A stretch of 64,000 nt of DNA from Solea solea (GCF_958295425.1 NC_081145.1:24647389-24711388), one strand, 5' to 3'; positions 1 to 13,450 are shown, counted from the stretch's first letter. Program-made: numbers and translations. The notes: generated from the letters alone by a model not told the origin.

Positions 1-1805
1 AATGTGCTTGAATTTTGTGCAAGAAAGAAGTTGATATTTTAGATAAATGTCTGCCTTGTTTGTTAGGACGCCACCTACTGTTTCATGCACTGCATTGCTT
101 GATGTAGGATGACTATAGGCCTACACAGAACAGACGTTAAATCGTGATTACAAGCAGTGTCGTGGACACTGTCCACTGTCACTCTCTCTCTCTCCGCGCA
201 GAACAATGAGCGAGTAAAGTTCAGCAAGAGAGAGCAAATGACGATGTGATGCCTGGAAAAATGACAATTCCAAGATCTCTGTCTCACCAAAAGGAAATAA
301 ACTTAGATTAAGATGCCAAGGACAAGCACTTGTCCAGATGCAGAGCGTGTGCTGCAGATCAATAAAAGTGGACACCATCATGGGTGAAGCGGCTCGTACA
401 TCTTGAGATGTGTCTGCACATTCAGTCCTCAAATTTGAGGCAATTGGTAATGGGAAGTCCTTGAAAAGTCCTTGAATTTGATGTCAACCAAGGTGTGGGA
501 ACCCTACAAATCTGTGTATTTCACTGTATATATAGTGTTTTGTCACCCAGCAACGTCACTGCGCTGCACACAGGAAGTGATTCGCTTTATGACAAGACAG
601 ATGTAGGCAAGACTGAAGCAAGATGGCTGCAAATAGTATATGTGGAAGACACAAATAATTGCCCACAGAAAGTTTGTTTTAGCAGTTTATTGATAGAATA
701 AACTGTCCCCGCCCCCACCGCTGCAGACACTCCCTCGGAGTCCGGTCGTATCGTAACATCACAAAAAAAGTTACACACTGCAGCTTTAAGGACACAAACG
801 TGCACTAAAGGAGAGAAATAACAGCGCTCTCACACAAACGCTTGATGGTGGGTTGTTCTGACACCTGGTGCTGGAGATAGCTGTCGCAGAGCAGTGTTGT
901 GGCGTGATGTGATCGCCGCCATTGTCAGGTTCCTCTTTGGCAACAAACGGGGACAACAACCTCATCTGAGAGCTCTGTTTGGCCAAAAGTCACACGCAAC
1001 GCAAGCAAAGAGAATGAAATGACCCTCAATTCACAGTGAATGAGATGCCTTTCAGCTGATGCCGCCTCCTCCTCCTCCTCCTCCTCCTCTGTGTACAGTA
1101 TGTGTGAGTCAGCCGGACACAGAAAGGGCAGAGAGTGTGTGTCTGTGCAAAATCTCTTTAAAGCAACACACAAGTCGTTCTATCTTCATTATCATCACCA
1201 TCACACAGCCCTGCTGTAGATCTGACACTCAGGTAGTTGCAGGTTGTTGGTGGAAGTGCCTGAAATCCTCGTGTGCCTTCATGCCTCTGGTCTGATTGCA
1301 CTGCAGCGTTTCAGCAGAGAGCCAGACTGAGTGTGAGCACTGCTTTACGTGTTAGTCACGTCTGAATAACACGTCAAGTCAAATCAAAATACCAAACTGA
1401 AACTGCTCTAATTCAGCTGCCAGGTGCATAAGAGCAGGTCTATTTCTTATACATCTCCATTTTGATAATGTCCTCTACGCATGATGTCACGTTAAATGTT
1501 TTTGTAAAGATTGAAGCTGCTAAACCATGTTTTGATTCTTCAAATTCAATGTGTGATGTTGTGAGCTACAGTTGTGCCCTAATTCCAGCCCCAAAACCCA
1601 CTGTTTTTGTTGTTATTCTTCAAATTACCTGTGGGTTCATTGAATGGGCTGGCAGCACAATGATCTGGCCCACTCTGTCTCAGATAATTACAGTTTACAC
1701 CATGGGCAACCTGTGATTTCCCTTTCATTCTCTCTTAGTTAGAGCTCAGGGTGTAGTTAGTATCTTTTAATTCAGCTCCTAAATGTAATATGTTAAAAAA
1801 TGGTG

Positions 1806-1837
<32 letters not shown>

Positions 1838-2400
1838 GAGTTTCCTCTGCTCTGTCTTTACTCCAGTGACAAAAATCAATGCTGTAGTGTACAAGGAGGC
1901 TCCTAGCTGATGTGTGTGTGTGTATTGAGGAGTTTCGGCTGTTGCTACGGCGACTCCACATTACCCTAACAAAACTCACTGGTCAGGCTTCCCCCTTTTT
2001 TAAAAGTCCCTGACAAAAGGCTTGACCATTAGCAGCCCCAGAGAGAGGTGGTTGATTTCCTGAATGACATCTGTTGCTGACTGATGTCATGACGGTGTCG
2101 TGAATATTCTGGACTTGGAACCAGCTGATCCCAGACATGCAATCAGTGCTGTAGCACTTGTTTTAGTGACTTTAATTGACATTACCACCATTGTTTCAGG
2201 GCCGGTTGGCATTTTAAATGCTTAGTATCCCTGCAAGGGTTATTTTGTGGTGGTTTTCTGTTCTCACTTCTTTATTAACGGTCACTTCTGGCCCTCGCAT
2301 ATCCCACGATCCTATGTGGAGAAACTTTATCTCCAAAAATAGTTAAGCCTACTGCATATACCCGGGTATGTGCATGAGTCGAGATGAGTCATTTTGAGTA
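1..2400. other. non-coding DNA, presumed frmd5 intron 1 or upstream flank
   Basis: No supportable exon. Simple repeats: (CCT)n at about 1062-1090 and (TG)n at 1803-1834. The sequence at 768-789 (ttacacactgcagctttaa) matches, in reverse, the start of a repeat at about 56654, suggesting that a teleost MITE-like repeat ends here. Confidence 0.5.
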
Positions 2401-2402
2401 GA

Positions 2403-2765
2403 GCTGCAACTAACGATTATTTTCATAATCGATCCATTATTTTCACGATTAATCAAGTAATTGTCTGGTTCATAAAATGTCAGAAAACTTTAAAAAAAAC
2501 CATTGATCAGTGTTTGTCACATGGAAATGATGATGTTCTCAAATGTCTTGTTTTTGTCCCCAAACCTAAATGATTCCGTTTTTAATGATTTCTTTGTTTT
2601 ATGGAGCAAAGAAATGAAGAATATCTTCACATTTAAGAAGCTAAAACAATAAGGAATCTCGTTTTAATTGTGAAAAAAGCTTCAAACTGATGAACTGATT
2701 ATCAAAATGGTTGACGATTAATTTAGTAATCGATTAATCGAGTAATTGTTTCCGCTTCATCGAGA
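2403..2765 (+). repeat. 'aactaacgatt' interspersed repeat, copy 1 (near full length)
   Basis: Begins gctgcaactaacgattat, includes a 'ggttcataaaatgtcagaaa' box, a 'gatgttctcaaatgtcttg' box and a 'cacatttaagaagct' box, and ends with ATCGATTAATCG-rich sequence. These boxes recur in the same order elsewhere in this window, which defines a family. It is a widespread fish interspersed repeat; my class assignment (non-autonomous DNA element) is tentative. Confidence 0.8.
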
Positions 2766-2786
2766 AACATAGTTAGTAGTTAGATC

Positions 2787-2840
2787 CATGGTTCTCAAAC
2801 TGTGGTACGTGAGCTTCCTCTGGTGGAAATGATGTTCTAC
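2787..2840 (+). repeat. hAT-like repeat terminus
   Basis: Contains ggttctcaaactgtggtacg, the same terminal motif found in both orientations at 29156-29418. This is the usual end of a hAT-type non-autonomous element in vertebrates. Confidence 0.5.
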
Positions 2841-2849
2841 TATACAGTA

Positions 2850-5600
2850 TATACCAGGGTATGTGAAAAAACCTTATCTCTCGCTCTATCTTAAACTAAC
2901 TTCATGATACCAGTGTGTGAAGTTAAGTGTATGTGAGGAAGAGGAGGATGATGGGAGTGTGACTTTGCTCGGCCTATTGACACCACTGTATTTTAATACT
3001 GGTGCTAATGTTGTTATTTGGAGAGCTTTAGCCACTTCTTACAGCCTCTTCCCACCTGGAAACTGGAAGGTTGTGTTGTTTTGTGAGTCGCTTACTCCCC
3101 TGCACCAAAGTCCATAGAGAAAACTGGCAATTTTACATCACGGCACACAGGAGCTGTTGATCCGCTGTCAGCCTCCATCAGTAAGCTCTACCAAAAAATG
3201 CAGCAGTAGAATATCAGCTTCAGATTAGAATATCAGCTCCAGATTAGATTCAACCTTAAAAAAAATGCATATTTTTAAGTAAAGTAAGTAAGCTCTCCAG
3301 CTGTTACAGTTGTTTCCAGTTATTTGTTTTCCATGTGGAGCCAAAGACAGTTTTAGTACATTTTAGCCAAGAAACTAGCAGTTTTTAATGCTGTATGCTG
3401 TGCAGTGAATACAATGTGAAAGATGATCATTTTGACCCAAGGTCTTTCTTTGTGAATGGAGCTCTAAACTCCGCACAAAACACATCAATTCAGCATCCAT
3501 ATTCCTTGTGACTGTGTGTGTGTGTGTGTGCGTTCACGAGCTAACGGCGGCTGACACACTGTTGCTGATATGAATGATTAAAATGTGTGCTAAGTCTGAA
3601 TGTTTCATGAGGATTAACCTCATGAGGACGAACCTCGCGAGGAACGTCACTCGCGTTCACCAGGACACGATTGGTTGGACGCGTGGCGTGTGCCTGGTTT
3701 GCGATTAAGGATTACATCACTGTAGCGTCCATCACCGGCACACCAGCCTCTCTCTCTCTCTCTCTCTCTCTCTTTAATCTCTTTTCCTATGTGGAAGCAG
3801 CCACTTGCCAGTTACACTCTTATCACTCATGTCTCGATGAAAATGAAAGCACTGATGTATAATATCATGGTCGAGAAGCGTTGCTTGTCTGTTGCATGAG
3901 GTCCTTAATCCTCGCTCTGGTGTTTCACCACCATCTCATACACAGGTCTTGATGCTCCAGTGGCTTATGACAGGGAAATTAAACTCTGCCTGACCTGCAC
4001 TGGGCTTCATGACAGAGCTCAGCCGCAGACAAGATGAAAAATGAGTGTTGCTCTCAGTGATATATGAGGCTGCACTTGGGATGCATGATATCTGCCCCAC
4101 TTAATTGTCCAATTTCGGAAAAAATACGTTATTTCACCAATATAATAGTAGATCTTGCAATTCTTAGCATTCTTTTGTTTGATACAAATTCTTCTACGTT
4201 GGTGCATGTGCTGAACGCCAACGCTGAACATCTATCTCCAGTCCAACTAAGGATATCTTGGCTATTCTTCGCTGACGAAGATTAATGGGTTAGTCCACTC
4301 TGGCTGCATGCCCTTGCTTGAGCAGTTAGCCAACAGTGTATAGTGTTTGTTTAAGGTGGAGTCCGATGTGCACGGAACCGGCCCCACCCTTTAGGCTCAA
4401 GGTTCGTCTACCATGGCCAAGCAAGCTGGGATCTCTGCAGTGAGGTCCCTCGGCTGTAGGTTTTATTACGGACTATCCTTATCCGGGGTGTGGAGCTTGG
4501 AGCCAAGACGTGAGAGTTTGGAGGATGGATGAGGGCCAGTGGTGCACGTTTACCCTACTGATGGACAGTTCAGACGCAGCAGACAGCAACTAAAGGACTA
4601 CCCCCTCTATCCAGAGCCCCCCCACACCCCATGTATACAGACTAAGCGTGTACATGCAGTATAATCAGACTATGAACGGCATTATCCAGGTATGTTAGTC
4701 CAACTAAGACTAGCTCGATTTTAGTTGGACCAACTTGTTTACCTGACATTAGGAAAACTGAATTGTTGTCTTAGTCTTCTCAGCCTTTCTTGAACTCAGA
4801 TGAGCTTAAACTAAAGGTCGTATGAAGAAGACCTCTGTTTTTAAATATACAAATGTGAATTCATCACTTACTGGTGCAGGTTTTTGCTGTGAGAATTAGC
4901 CAATTGTGGGTTATCGTGTTAAAAAAAAAGTCAATGGTTGCACATGTAAACACTTGTGTGTCATCAACACATGTCAGGATGTGAAGGCCACTCAGTGTGG
5001 GAGCATGGGCTCACCAAGTGACCCTCCCCTGTTCCCAACAGTCTCTTTGTGTGTGTTTGTATTCGGAGGATGGAGAGCAGGCAGGCAGGCAGTCTGTCAG
5101 TGTGCCGCTAGCAGTCTGCTGAGCCTCTATTGTGCTGTGTGGGATGTATTGTGTGAAAAGAAAAACGGAGGGGCCTGAGATGACGCTGCACCTGGAAGCA
5201 TGAATATTAAACGTCCTACCAGAGCAATGTATTCCCATGGTGATTGGCCTGTGGTCACCATCAGCAGCCTTGTTGCTATTATACTTTTTCCTGCAAATCA
5301 GGAAGAAATGTTGGAACGTGACATTTTGTTTCATATTTATACTTCTAAACTTCTGTATTGTTAGACATCCATAAGATGTCCACTAAGCATCAGACCGTTG
5401 TTGAGAAGGAATTCAAGTCTAGAACGGACTAAAGTCCTAACCTGTTGCTTACTACAGCTTACTCATTGTCCCTAAACCTAACACTCACATGCGTAACAAG
5501 AAAATGGCCAACATCACCCTTTCCTCATTTCTAGCAGAAGCACCACACGCAGTCACAACACTGTCACGGTGATACATGCACGTCTGCAGACATGTAAATA
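2850..5600. other. non-coding DNA with simple repeats
   Basis: No exon recognised. (TG)n at 3513-3530 and (CT)n at 3748-3773. A 10-bp palindrome CCTCGCGAGG and a catgagg/cctcatg inverted pair lie around 3607-3643. A 9-bp inverted pair gtccaacta/tagttggac lies at 4698-4706 and 4722-4730, probably inside a MITE. Confidence 0.5.
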
Positions 5601-5660
5601 AGTAATGTGGTTGTGGTTCAGACACATGAGCACACAGGTATCTGTGGTTTGCAGAAATGA

Positions 5661-5661
<1 letters not shown>

Positions 5662-5697
<36 letters not shown>
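5662..5697 (+). repeat. (CAG)n trinucleotide repeat
   Basis: About twelve CAG/GCA units in a row. The frame running through it (Ala-rich in one register) has no other coding features, so it is treated as a non-coding microsatellite. Confidence 0.85.
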
Positions 5698-5699
<2 letters not shown>

Positions 5700-5861
5700 T
5701 GATCCTGGTGACTGCTCTGTCACAATTCTGCTTTCTTCGCGACTAATCCAGCAAATCTGTGGACAAAAGCCATTGTGCAGTGCTGTCTCCCTGCTGTTTG
5801 AACACAGACTCCTTTAAGAATGTTTTAACTTGTGTTTAGCTTGGACCTTACGCAGGGTCTT

Positions 5862-6060
5862 GAATGTGCAGAGGACCAAGCGCTTTATCCTCTTGAGGGT
5901 TGTGGTGAACCTATCCCAGCTGTCATGGCAAAGGGTGGGGTAGTAAACCCTGGACAGGGCATTACGGGGCCAACACACAGAGACGGACAACCATTAACTC
6001 TCACACTCACACCTGGTTTTCCCCTCACACATAGGAAAAATATGCAAACTCTGCACAAAA
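5862..6060 (-). repeat. L2/SINE-like teleost repeat, minus-strand copy
   Basis: Read on the minus strand it contains the 'gcatattttt...gagagttaatggttgtccgtctctgtgtg...ccctgtccagggt' series of words that recur on the plus strand at 7536, 24150 and 29740. This is a common interspersed repeat of percomorph genomes. Confidence 0.65.
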
Positions 6061-6280
6061 AAGAAAGAAGCAGAATCCAAAAACTGGTGACCTTCTTGCT
6101 GTGGCACCACCATGTGGCCCAGCATGAGCATGTTTGCCCTGTTTAAAAGGATAATCGTTCAATACTGGCCACAATCTGGATTGGATGTCGCCCTTTAAAC
6201 CCTAAACGTGGTTTAAAGACAGACTGAGAGCAGCAAATGTTTGCCACACATTATGTTTTTGAAATGGCTAAAGCTAGAGT

Positions 6281-6370
6281 CTAAATCACAGGTGGCAAAC
6301 TCAAGGCCTGTGGGCCACATACGGCCCACCATGCATTTGTATTGGACCCACGAGACAATACGTTTTGTCT
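6281..6370. repeat. hAT-like repeat fragment
   Basis: Contains ggtggcaaactcaaggcctg and then gggccacatacggccc, a phrase familiar from hAT/Charlie-type elements of vertebrates. No second end was identified. Confidence 0.5.
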
Positions 6371-7535
6371 TTGCTGATTTTTTAGTACCACACTTTATCA
6401 AGTTATCTCACCAGTAAAATACATAAACAAATTAAATGTGGAATTATTATCTAAGATACATGTGACTACAGGCCGATATGTGCTGTTCTGTTGAAACAGA
6501 GCAGAGGAAATCAGGCAAGACAGATGGAAATGAACAATGGAAAATCATTTGTTCTGAACTTTTTAAATAATGTCTTATTTACAGATAAGTTGATTAAAGT
6601 TGGTTACTTGGTCTTTGTCACAACAGTTTTTAACATGTTACCATCACTACATTACATACAGTACCTCCATCAGTATGAGCGGGACACTGCCTAATCTCTC
6701 TGCTGCTGTCAGCAAACTCTAAGTGAGTCCCCGTGACCTTCCACTGCAGTAATTGGGGCTCTGCTAGATCGCGTAACGCACAAATCAGTCACTGGATTTG
6801 TTTATATCAAGTCACAGGTTCAGCGTAAAAGGAGATCGCCCGGAGCAGTAGTAAAGCAAACAGACTGCACAGCTTGTCGGTGATATTTAAACACTCGAGT
6901 GGTTTCAAAAACGAGGTAACGCGGCGCAGGGCGACTCTCGCCTCAGATAGCTTTGAAAGAGAGGAAAATAAAATCAGCTTTGATCACTGACAGCTGATTA
7001 ACAGCGTTTGTAACTGGTGGTCTTGATGAACCACCTCGAGCCAGGAGGTAATCAGATTAGAGCCGTCTTCAAACACTGACCTTCAAAAAGGTTTGTGTGC
7101 TCATTACGGTATCAAACTGAATTTTAATTGTAGTGTTACGTCAGGCTCAGCATCCGCTGTAGGACGACAGTCTTTTTAATATTGCGTCCTGGATTATGTT
7201 TGATAATAATGGGTCTCCTTTTGTGCAGAGCTGTTGTTGTGTAGCATGTTTTTGTTTGGGATCGCAGCTTCAGAACACAAGAGTCGACTGTTGTGCCATA
7301 ACTTATTCATTTTATGGGGTTTAAACAAAAATATCTGAGTTTAATGAAATTCTGGAGCTGATGTTAATATTATTTCATGGGTTTTATGCAGCACAGAATA
7401 AGTCATCGTGGCTAAAAGTCATCAGCCTTGTGATGAATGTGATGAATGTGAATGAGTCAGACTTTGGCTTTGTTTTAGGGTTGAAATGACTCAAATCCAT
7501 TTTCAGAATCAGAATCCATGCTGGAGGCCACACGG
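6371..7535. other. non-coding DNA
   Basis: Apart from AT-rich sequence and scattered chance open frames, I see no exon, RNA gene or clear repeat here. Confidence 0.5.
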
Positions 7536-7745
7536 TTGGTGTGCAGTGGTTAGCACTCTTGCCTTTGCAGCAAGGCCTTTCTGCATAGAGTTGGCATGTT
7601 CTCCCCATGTGATCGTGAGAGTGGATGGTTGTTTGTCTCTATGTGGCCCTGTGATGGACTGGTGACCTGTCCACGGTGTTTTACCCCACCGTATGCCCTG
7701 TGTCAGTGACCCTCATGTGGAGGATAAAGCAGTAGAAGATGAGTG
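7536..7745 (+). repeat. L2/SINE-like teleost repeat
   Basis: Contains gcatgttctccccatgtg, gagagtggatggttgtttgt, tgtgatggactggtgacctg and ends near ccctcatgtggaggataaag. The same ordered words occur at 24150 and 29740. Confidence 0.75.
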
Positions 7746-8631
7746 AGTGCGGCAGCATAGCAACGTCAAACAACAATTGAGAAGAATACTGTGTTCTATA
7801 AAGCTAAAATCACCCACCAATTCACTGTCTGTCTCTCAGTTTCCTCTATGTGAGGTTCAATAAAGTTGCATTTTTATCTTATTTTACTCACTGCCTGCTT
7901 CAATATTCTATTAAATTCAATTTTATTTGTATACAACCCAACAATTCACACAAAGAGCGAGCACTTGGCATCAGTGGAGAGGGAAAAAAACAACTTCCTT
8001 TTAACAGGAAGAAATCTGACAGAACCAGACTCAAAGGTGTACGGCCATCTGCCTAGACAGGTTGGGGTGAAAGGAAAGAAACCAGGTGCAGAAATATAAC
8101 TTCAATAATGAGTGGTCTCACAAATGTGATGTTTTCTTTTGTTTTTTTATGGAATGCAAAGACGTGCATGTGAGGACAGTTGCATTTACCTAAAAAGGTC
8201 AAATTCAAGACACATGGAGTTATGAATCTGAACGAATCAGAACTGAGTCAGTTTTGAACAACGTGGCGTTCAGAGTACTTCCTCTCCTCTTTTGTCGACC
8301 TTCTCCTCGACGCTCTGGTCCTGCTTGTTCCTTGTCTGGACCTCGTTGCTCTCTGATGGAGAAGAGAATCCAGCCTTTGTCCTGCTGTACTTCAAGGCCC
8401 TGTGCCTCTGCAGACTAATGAGCTAAACACAGGGAGAAAGCAGCTCATGGGAAAAACTGTAAACTGCACTTTGTTTAATTTAAGCTGCAGGTCAAAGACA
8501 CAGAATGGTCTGCAGTTAATTAATATGCTTTCTGTTTAGTGAGTTAATCACATTTTTTAATAGAGCATATTTCATTGTTATTAAACAATATTCAGTAGGG
8601 GGGGGATGGGGTAATTTGTGTGGTGATATTA

Positions 8632-8700
8632 TTACATTATTACATTACATGTCATTTAGCAGACGCTTTTATCCAAAGCGACTTACAATAAGTGCATTTA
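8632..8700. repeat. teleost 'catttagcagacgcttttatcc' repeat fragment
   Basis: Contains tcatttagcagacgctttta followed by tccaaagcgacttacaa, a very common interspersed sequence in fish genomes. Both ends are unclear. Confidence 0.6.
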
Positions 8701-9930
8701 AACATTTGGGTACAAATATTATCACTTTTGAGACACCATGTATCGATTTTTGTAAATGCAAGGTATTTAAGGCGGAACCTGGCAAGTCTGGTCACTATTT
8801 CACCTTTTTCTCTTTTTCTCTAAAGAGCTCCCCCTACAGTTTCGAGGAGTACATGTTTTTATGACACCACCGTAAACATCCATCCATTGTCCACTGCTTT
8901 ATCTTCCTTTACTCAGTCAGACAGACAGTTCTCTGCTTCTCTGCTCTGCCATGATGCCTTGATTTCATAGCCAGTACCTGGCAAGGGTGTGTGTGTGATC
9001 CAAGACTTTGCAAGACCTCCTGATTCTGAGGACTCATGTCAGCAGTCCTGATCTTGGAAGGCTGGATTTCAGCTAACAGACAGTCAGGGGCATGCACGCA
9101 GCCGCTTATCTCCCTACAACAAGACATTTGACCATCACAAGGACACAACAGCTTTCCACCATCTTCACCTTTTATGATTGCAGTGAAGAGGTGAAGAGAC
9201 GGGTTCCCTGGCATATATATGCTGGCAGGTCTATGGATTCCTGCCAAAATGGCGTCGTTTTGATCCCGACTCTGAGATTGTGTCCACTGAAGGATTCATA
9301 TAATCATCAAAACCCCAAGTCAGTCTTTACTGAGTATTCTCTCAGTTTCATGTTCAGCAAGGAAGCATTCTTTTTCGCCCCCTTTTTTCGTTTTCGTTCC
9401 CTTTTTGTCCTTGTGGCATTTCTCTCGTTTCATCCTGCCCTTGTCTTCTCCACGGGTCGCCCCTCTTTCCCTGCGTCTGTATCATTAGGCGTGTGGCTTT
9501 GCTGCTCGCAGCCTCACCGCAGGGTTTTTGTGAGCTAATGATTGCCGCTCCTCCCGTCCTCCTTTCTCCTCCGTCCGTGCCTCAGTGTTCTGCCTTTTGT
9601 TTGTCTCCTCAACAGATCTAACAACCCTGTGTGAATCTCGTGTCGAGTTATTTCTCGCTGTGCCATTAGGCCACACATGTTTCTGCTGTTTAGTGCATAT
9701 TTACAGAACTGCTTAAGAGTACTTTTATGAAGAAAATTGAGGATAAAATCGAGGAACTGAATTGTTGGCATGATCTGAATCTAGTTACACCATGAGACCT
9801 GTGAAGATGCACAGCTCTAATAATACTACTACAGTAATATCGGAAATCAAGGACTGACAGCTATATTCCATTACTATTTTTTTTTTTTTTTTAACTAGGA
9901 GACATTTAAATGTCCAGTGTTTAAAGCTTA
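8701..9930. other. non-coding DNA with a longer chance open frame
   Basis: A 148-codon plus-strand frame (9092-9538) overlaps a 112-codon minus-strand frame (8909-9247). Neither shows domain-like composition or splice logic. The words at 8876-8912 (catccatccattgtccactg) resemble the tail of the L2/SINE-like repeat in reverse. A T15-type run lies near 9879-9892. Confidence 0.45.
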
Positions 9931-10123
9931 GGTGATTTATCGGGGGGCATGGTCTGCTCTAATTAAGCAGACCATTAAGTCCCGCTCACCACGCAGAAAA
10001 ACCATTTCGACAACAGAAGTAGTCGCCAAGGATAGTAATCCGAGCCCTCGAACCGGCGGACACCCCAGCTCCCCTGCACGACGGACCTTTCAGCTGATGA
10101 GCCGCCCAAACCAGACGTGTCTG

Positions 10124-10285
10124 AGGGAGCTGTAGCATCGTTCTCTTCTTCCTTGGTAGGAATGCGTCATATTCCCTGCGTCCAGACTTGCAACACCACC
10201 CGATGGTGAAGTGGGATACTGCAGGAGCCTGACGCGTGAGTATAGCGGGGTCCGTGATATGTGCACGGAAGTATACCAGGGCCTT
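10124..10285 (+). repeat. inverted-pair repeat, copy A
   Basis: Contains ggagctgtagcatcgttctc, tggtaggaatgcgtc, tccagacttg, cacccgatggtgaagtg and ataccagggcctta. The reverse complement of 18058-18262 holds the same words in the same order, with a small insertion. Likely a non-autonomous DNA element. Confidence 0.75.
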
Positions 10286-10795
10286 AAGGGTGGGGTGATG
10301 AATATTCAGCTTTCATCATCTTCTCTAAAGCAAATACAGTCACCAAAATGTGTATTTTTACTGATTGGTGCCGTTTACCATGTCCGCGGGCATCATATCG
10401 TAAAAAGTGGTAACTAAGGAAAACCATGAGAGTTCTTTCTAATGAACAAAAAGAGAAATGCAGGATCCATGTCATTCTCATGCAGATGTGACTGGGAGCC
10501 GGTGAGGAGAAGCTACTTGAGCTGAAGTGAGAGCACATTTCCTCTCCCCGTCGCTGTTCAAAAGAGCATCAGCGTGTGCTTTTTTTCTTCTTCCTCAGGT
10601 GTTGCCTCAGAACACAGCCGTATACAAATCACTTAGGGAAACGAGCGAGGCAGAGCGTGAGGGGGCTTGAAGAGAACCGTGTGTAATGATGCAAACAAAA
10701 CAGTGATACAAGGAGAGCCGGTTGTCTTTGCTATGTTCATGCTTTCAGGTTTCTTTTTAGTTTGCTAAATGATATTTTGCTACCGGCACAGAACC

Positions 10796-10845
10796 CCCCT
10801 GACCACCCTCATGTGGAGGATAAAGCACTAGGAGATGGATGGATT
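10796..10845 (+). repeat. L2/SINE-like repeat tail fragment
   Basis: Contains ccctcatgtggaggataaag followed by cactaggagatggatgg, matching the 3' tail of the longer copies at 7536 and 29740. Confidence 0.6.
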
Positions 10846-13080
10846 GTTTGCTACCAGTTTTAGATACAGTTGTTTTCCTCCAGAGCGATAGAGCAGCTTT
10901 ATGGGAGTCATTATTTGCATCTACTGTGTGCATATTGGTATCATTCACCGGTCAGTATTTCTATCAGGAAACCAAATGATTTTATTGTTCCACATGTGCC
11001 TGGACCTGCAGATTACACCAACAGCTATTCTCACATGCAGTCAGTCTTCTTTCCTGTCGTCTTTGCCTCCCTTTTCCTTTGTATGTGTGACAGTGCAGCA
11101 GTCAGAGCTGGATGAACACATGCTGAAAACAACAAGGCAGAGACACAAAGCCAGCTGTCCACTGCAGGCTCTCTCGGTCAATCCAGCAAATGTCTTTTGA
11201 AATTAGAAAAGGCAGATTTATATTCGTTATGATTAGAGATGCACCGAAAATTCAGCCACTAGAACATATCGGCCGAAAATTTTATGCAGATGATGAACTC
11301 CCGGAGGTATGGTATACGGAAAGTTCGGTTTCTATGTGGTTGGTTGTGTTTTGTTAAGAGGTGAGACACAATCTTATTTATTTAAAACATAGAGCCAAGT
11401 GAAAACCTTCGTCTGCCAGATCACCGAGCCTGGCTTTAAGTTTCAACGTTGGGTGATTTTCAAACTGCAGGTGCCCATGCACTGCAGGAATGATGTGATC
11501 TTGCAGGCTTGTATCCGCCGCCACTGCTACTGTGTTTTGGAATAAGTTGGGCAAGATAAGCATCAATATATTTTACCATCCGGTACATTATACTATAAAG
11601 GTTACATTTTGATTAAATATACATTCAATTTTAACATTAATATTGTTGTTTTTATAAAAAAAATTAAATTAATTTAGCAAGGAGTGAATGACTTTTCATT
11701 GTTGTTATCGCAGTGTTTGGACTTTTTCTGGGTCACTGTCATCAACACCACTGTTTTGTTGTGGTGCTGAAAACTGTTATTGTCAGCTGACGCGATGCTA
11801 GTGCTGCTAAGCTTGTTGTTGTTGATTCCACTTGAGGAGGATACATTCACTGCCACCAGATAAGAGCTGTGACCTGGTTAAAATGTCTTCATCTAGATTA
11901 TGTTAATAGTTTTAACCAGAAATGCCAGTTTGCTATTTAAATGTGGTCCTTTTCTTTCTCCTTTTCCCTATATGTTAAGTCAAATGGTAGATATGAGATA
12001 CAAAACGAACTCCAGATAACACCAAGCATCATTTATTTCAATTATTCTGATGGAACATGTTTCTGTGTCACCTGATTGGCTTCTGATTTACTGGATGAAC
12101 TGGAAACTAGTCAGGTTCTAGGTAATACCTGCTCATTTAGCAGGGCTAAATCACAAAAGACTGCAGTTAAACCCATCTATTCTACAAATAAAACAAAGTG
12201 TAACTCATACATGGAGACAATATCTTTATATTTTCATCCCTACAACAGCATAGCAGAGTAGTTTATCACATTTTAAATCTATTACTGCGTGAATATTGAA
12301 TTTAATCTCGATTTAAAGTGATTATGTCACAAATCAAATCGTCTCCGCAGCGGCTGGAAAAACAAATCTGATTATTCCTGATTCATTGCATCGAGAAGCA
12401 CCAAGAAGCCAAGAGACTTGCTTGAATGTCTGATGCCTCCTCTCCACCAACACCACCGCTCACACATTTTCATTTGACGCAGAAAATGCCAATCCGTTCC
12501 ATATGTTTTGTAACGTTATTCCCACGTCTACGTCAAAATAATCTGCTCGGGCAGAGCATGAGCACTACGTTGCTTTGCATTGATGTCTTGAGGAAAAATG
12601 GGTTTTCAGGCCAAGTTATGATGCAGGTTTAGGATTCTGGCAGGTGTGCATGTGATTATCATGTCTCACTCTCTCTCTGGCAGTGACACTGGGGAAACAG
12701 AGGCAGTGTGCAACCTGAGTCAGGTCACCAGGCTTTTCACAGGAACAACACACAGAGATAGACTGTGGGAGGAAGCTGCAGCACTGGGAATATAATCCAT
12801 CCACAACCACACAGAGACACAGTTAATCCAGGATTCAAACCAAGAGGATTTTGCTGTGAGGTGTCTGACAATCATCGTACCATAAACTGATTTATTAGTG
12901 GTTCAATTTGTTAAGAAAATATAAACTTTAATCTGACCATCATGCCACAGCTCACCACGGTTTAGTTCTTTTTTTGTTATATTTTGTCATTTAAAATATT
13001 TTTTCTTATTCTCCTCTTTTTAATATTTCATAGCCACACACAGCACCTTACCTCCAGAGGTTTCATTTTAAGTTTAAGTT
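10846..13080. other. non-coding DNA
   Basis: No exon recognised. The sequence is AT-rich with scattered chance open frames. The stretch 12650-12830 has weak resemblance to the minus strand of the L2/SINE-like repeat, too eroded to delimit. Confidence 0.45.
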
Positions 13081-13450
13081 TAAGTTTACATTTTTAATGT
13101 TTGGGCTGACCAGGTTTTAGAGCGACTTAAATTTCATTCCCACCTCATGTCCTAATGTGTGTTGGAATGACAATAAAGAAATCTTGAATCTTGAATACAG
13201 GACAAGTATAAAACCCAAATGGAGGTAAAAAACTAAATAAAACAAATACAACAGCAGGGAGTGATAAGACAGACCAAAAACACATGCAACCAAAACAATT
13301 AAACCCAGCAAAGAGACTGGGGAGCCAGACAACTAAATACACCAGGGAGTAATTACACACAGGTGGAGCTCATAAGACACAGGTGAATCACAGAGGGGGG
13401 CGGGGCAAACAATCACAGTGGAGGGAAAACACACACACACACACACAGTA
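13080..13450 (-). repeat. possible degenerate LTR of a Ty3/gypsy remnant
   Basis: On the minus strand this reads cacctgtgtcttatgagctc, aattactccctggtgtattt and ccccagtctctttgctggg in order. That resembles the mid-part of the solo LTR at 54908 (cacctg, attccctcttccctatat, ccccagtccctttg). It adjoins gypsy coding fragments on the same strand. An (AC)n run lies at 13430-13447 and an 'aagatttctttattgtcatt' (minus strand) repeat at about 13167-13199. Confidence 0.45.

Noticed and set aside
5605..5817. Frame with a poly-Ala run
   Set aside because: The run is just a CAG microsatellite read in one register, with nothing coding-like on either side.
9092..9538. 148-codon plus-strand open frame, the second longest in the first 43 kb
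   Set aside because: It has no recognisable domain, a Phe-rich low-complexity middle, an opposing open frame over part of it, and no matching splice sites. Treated as chance.
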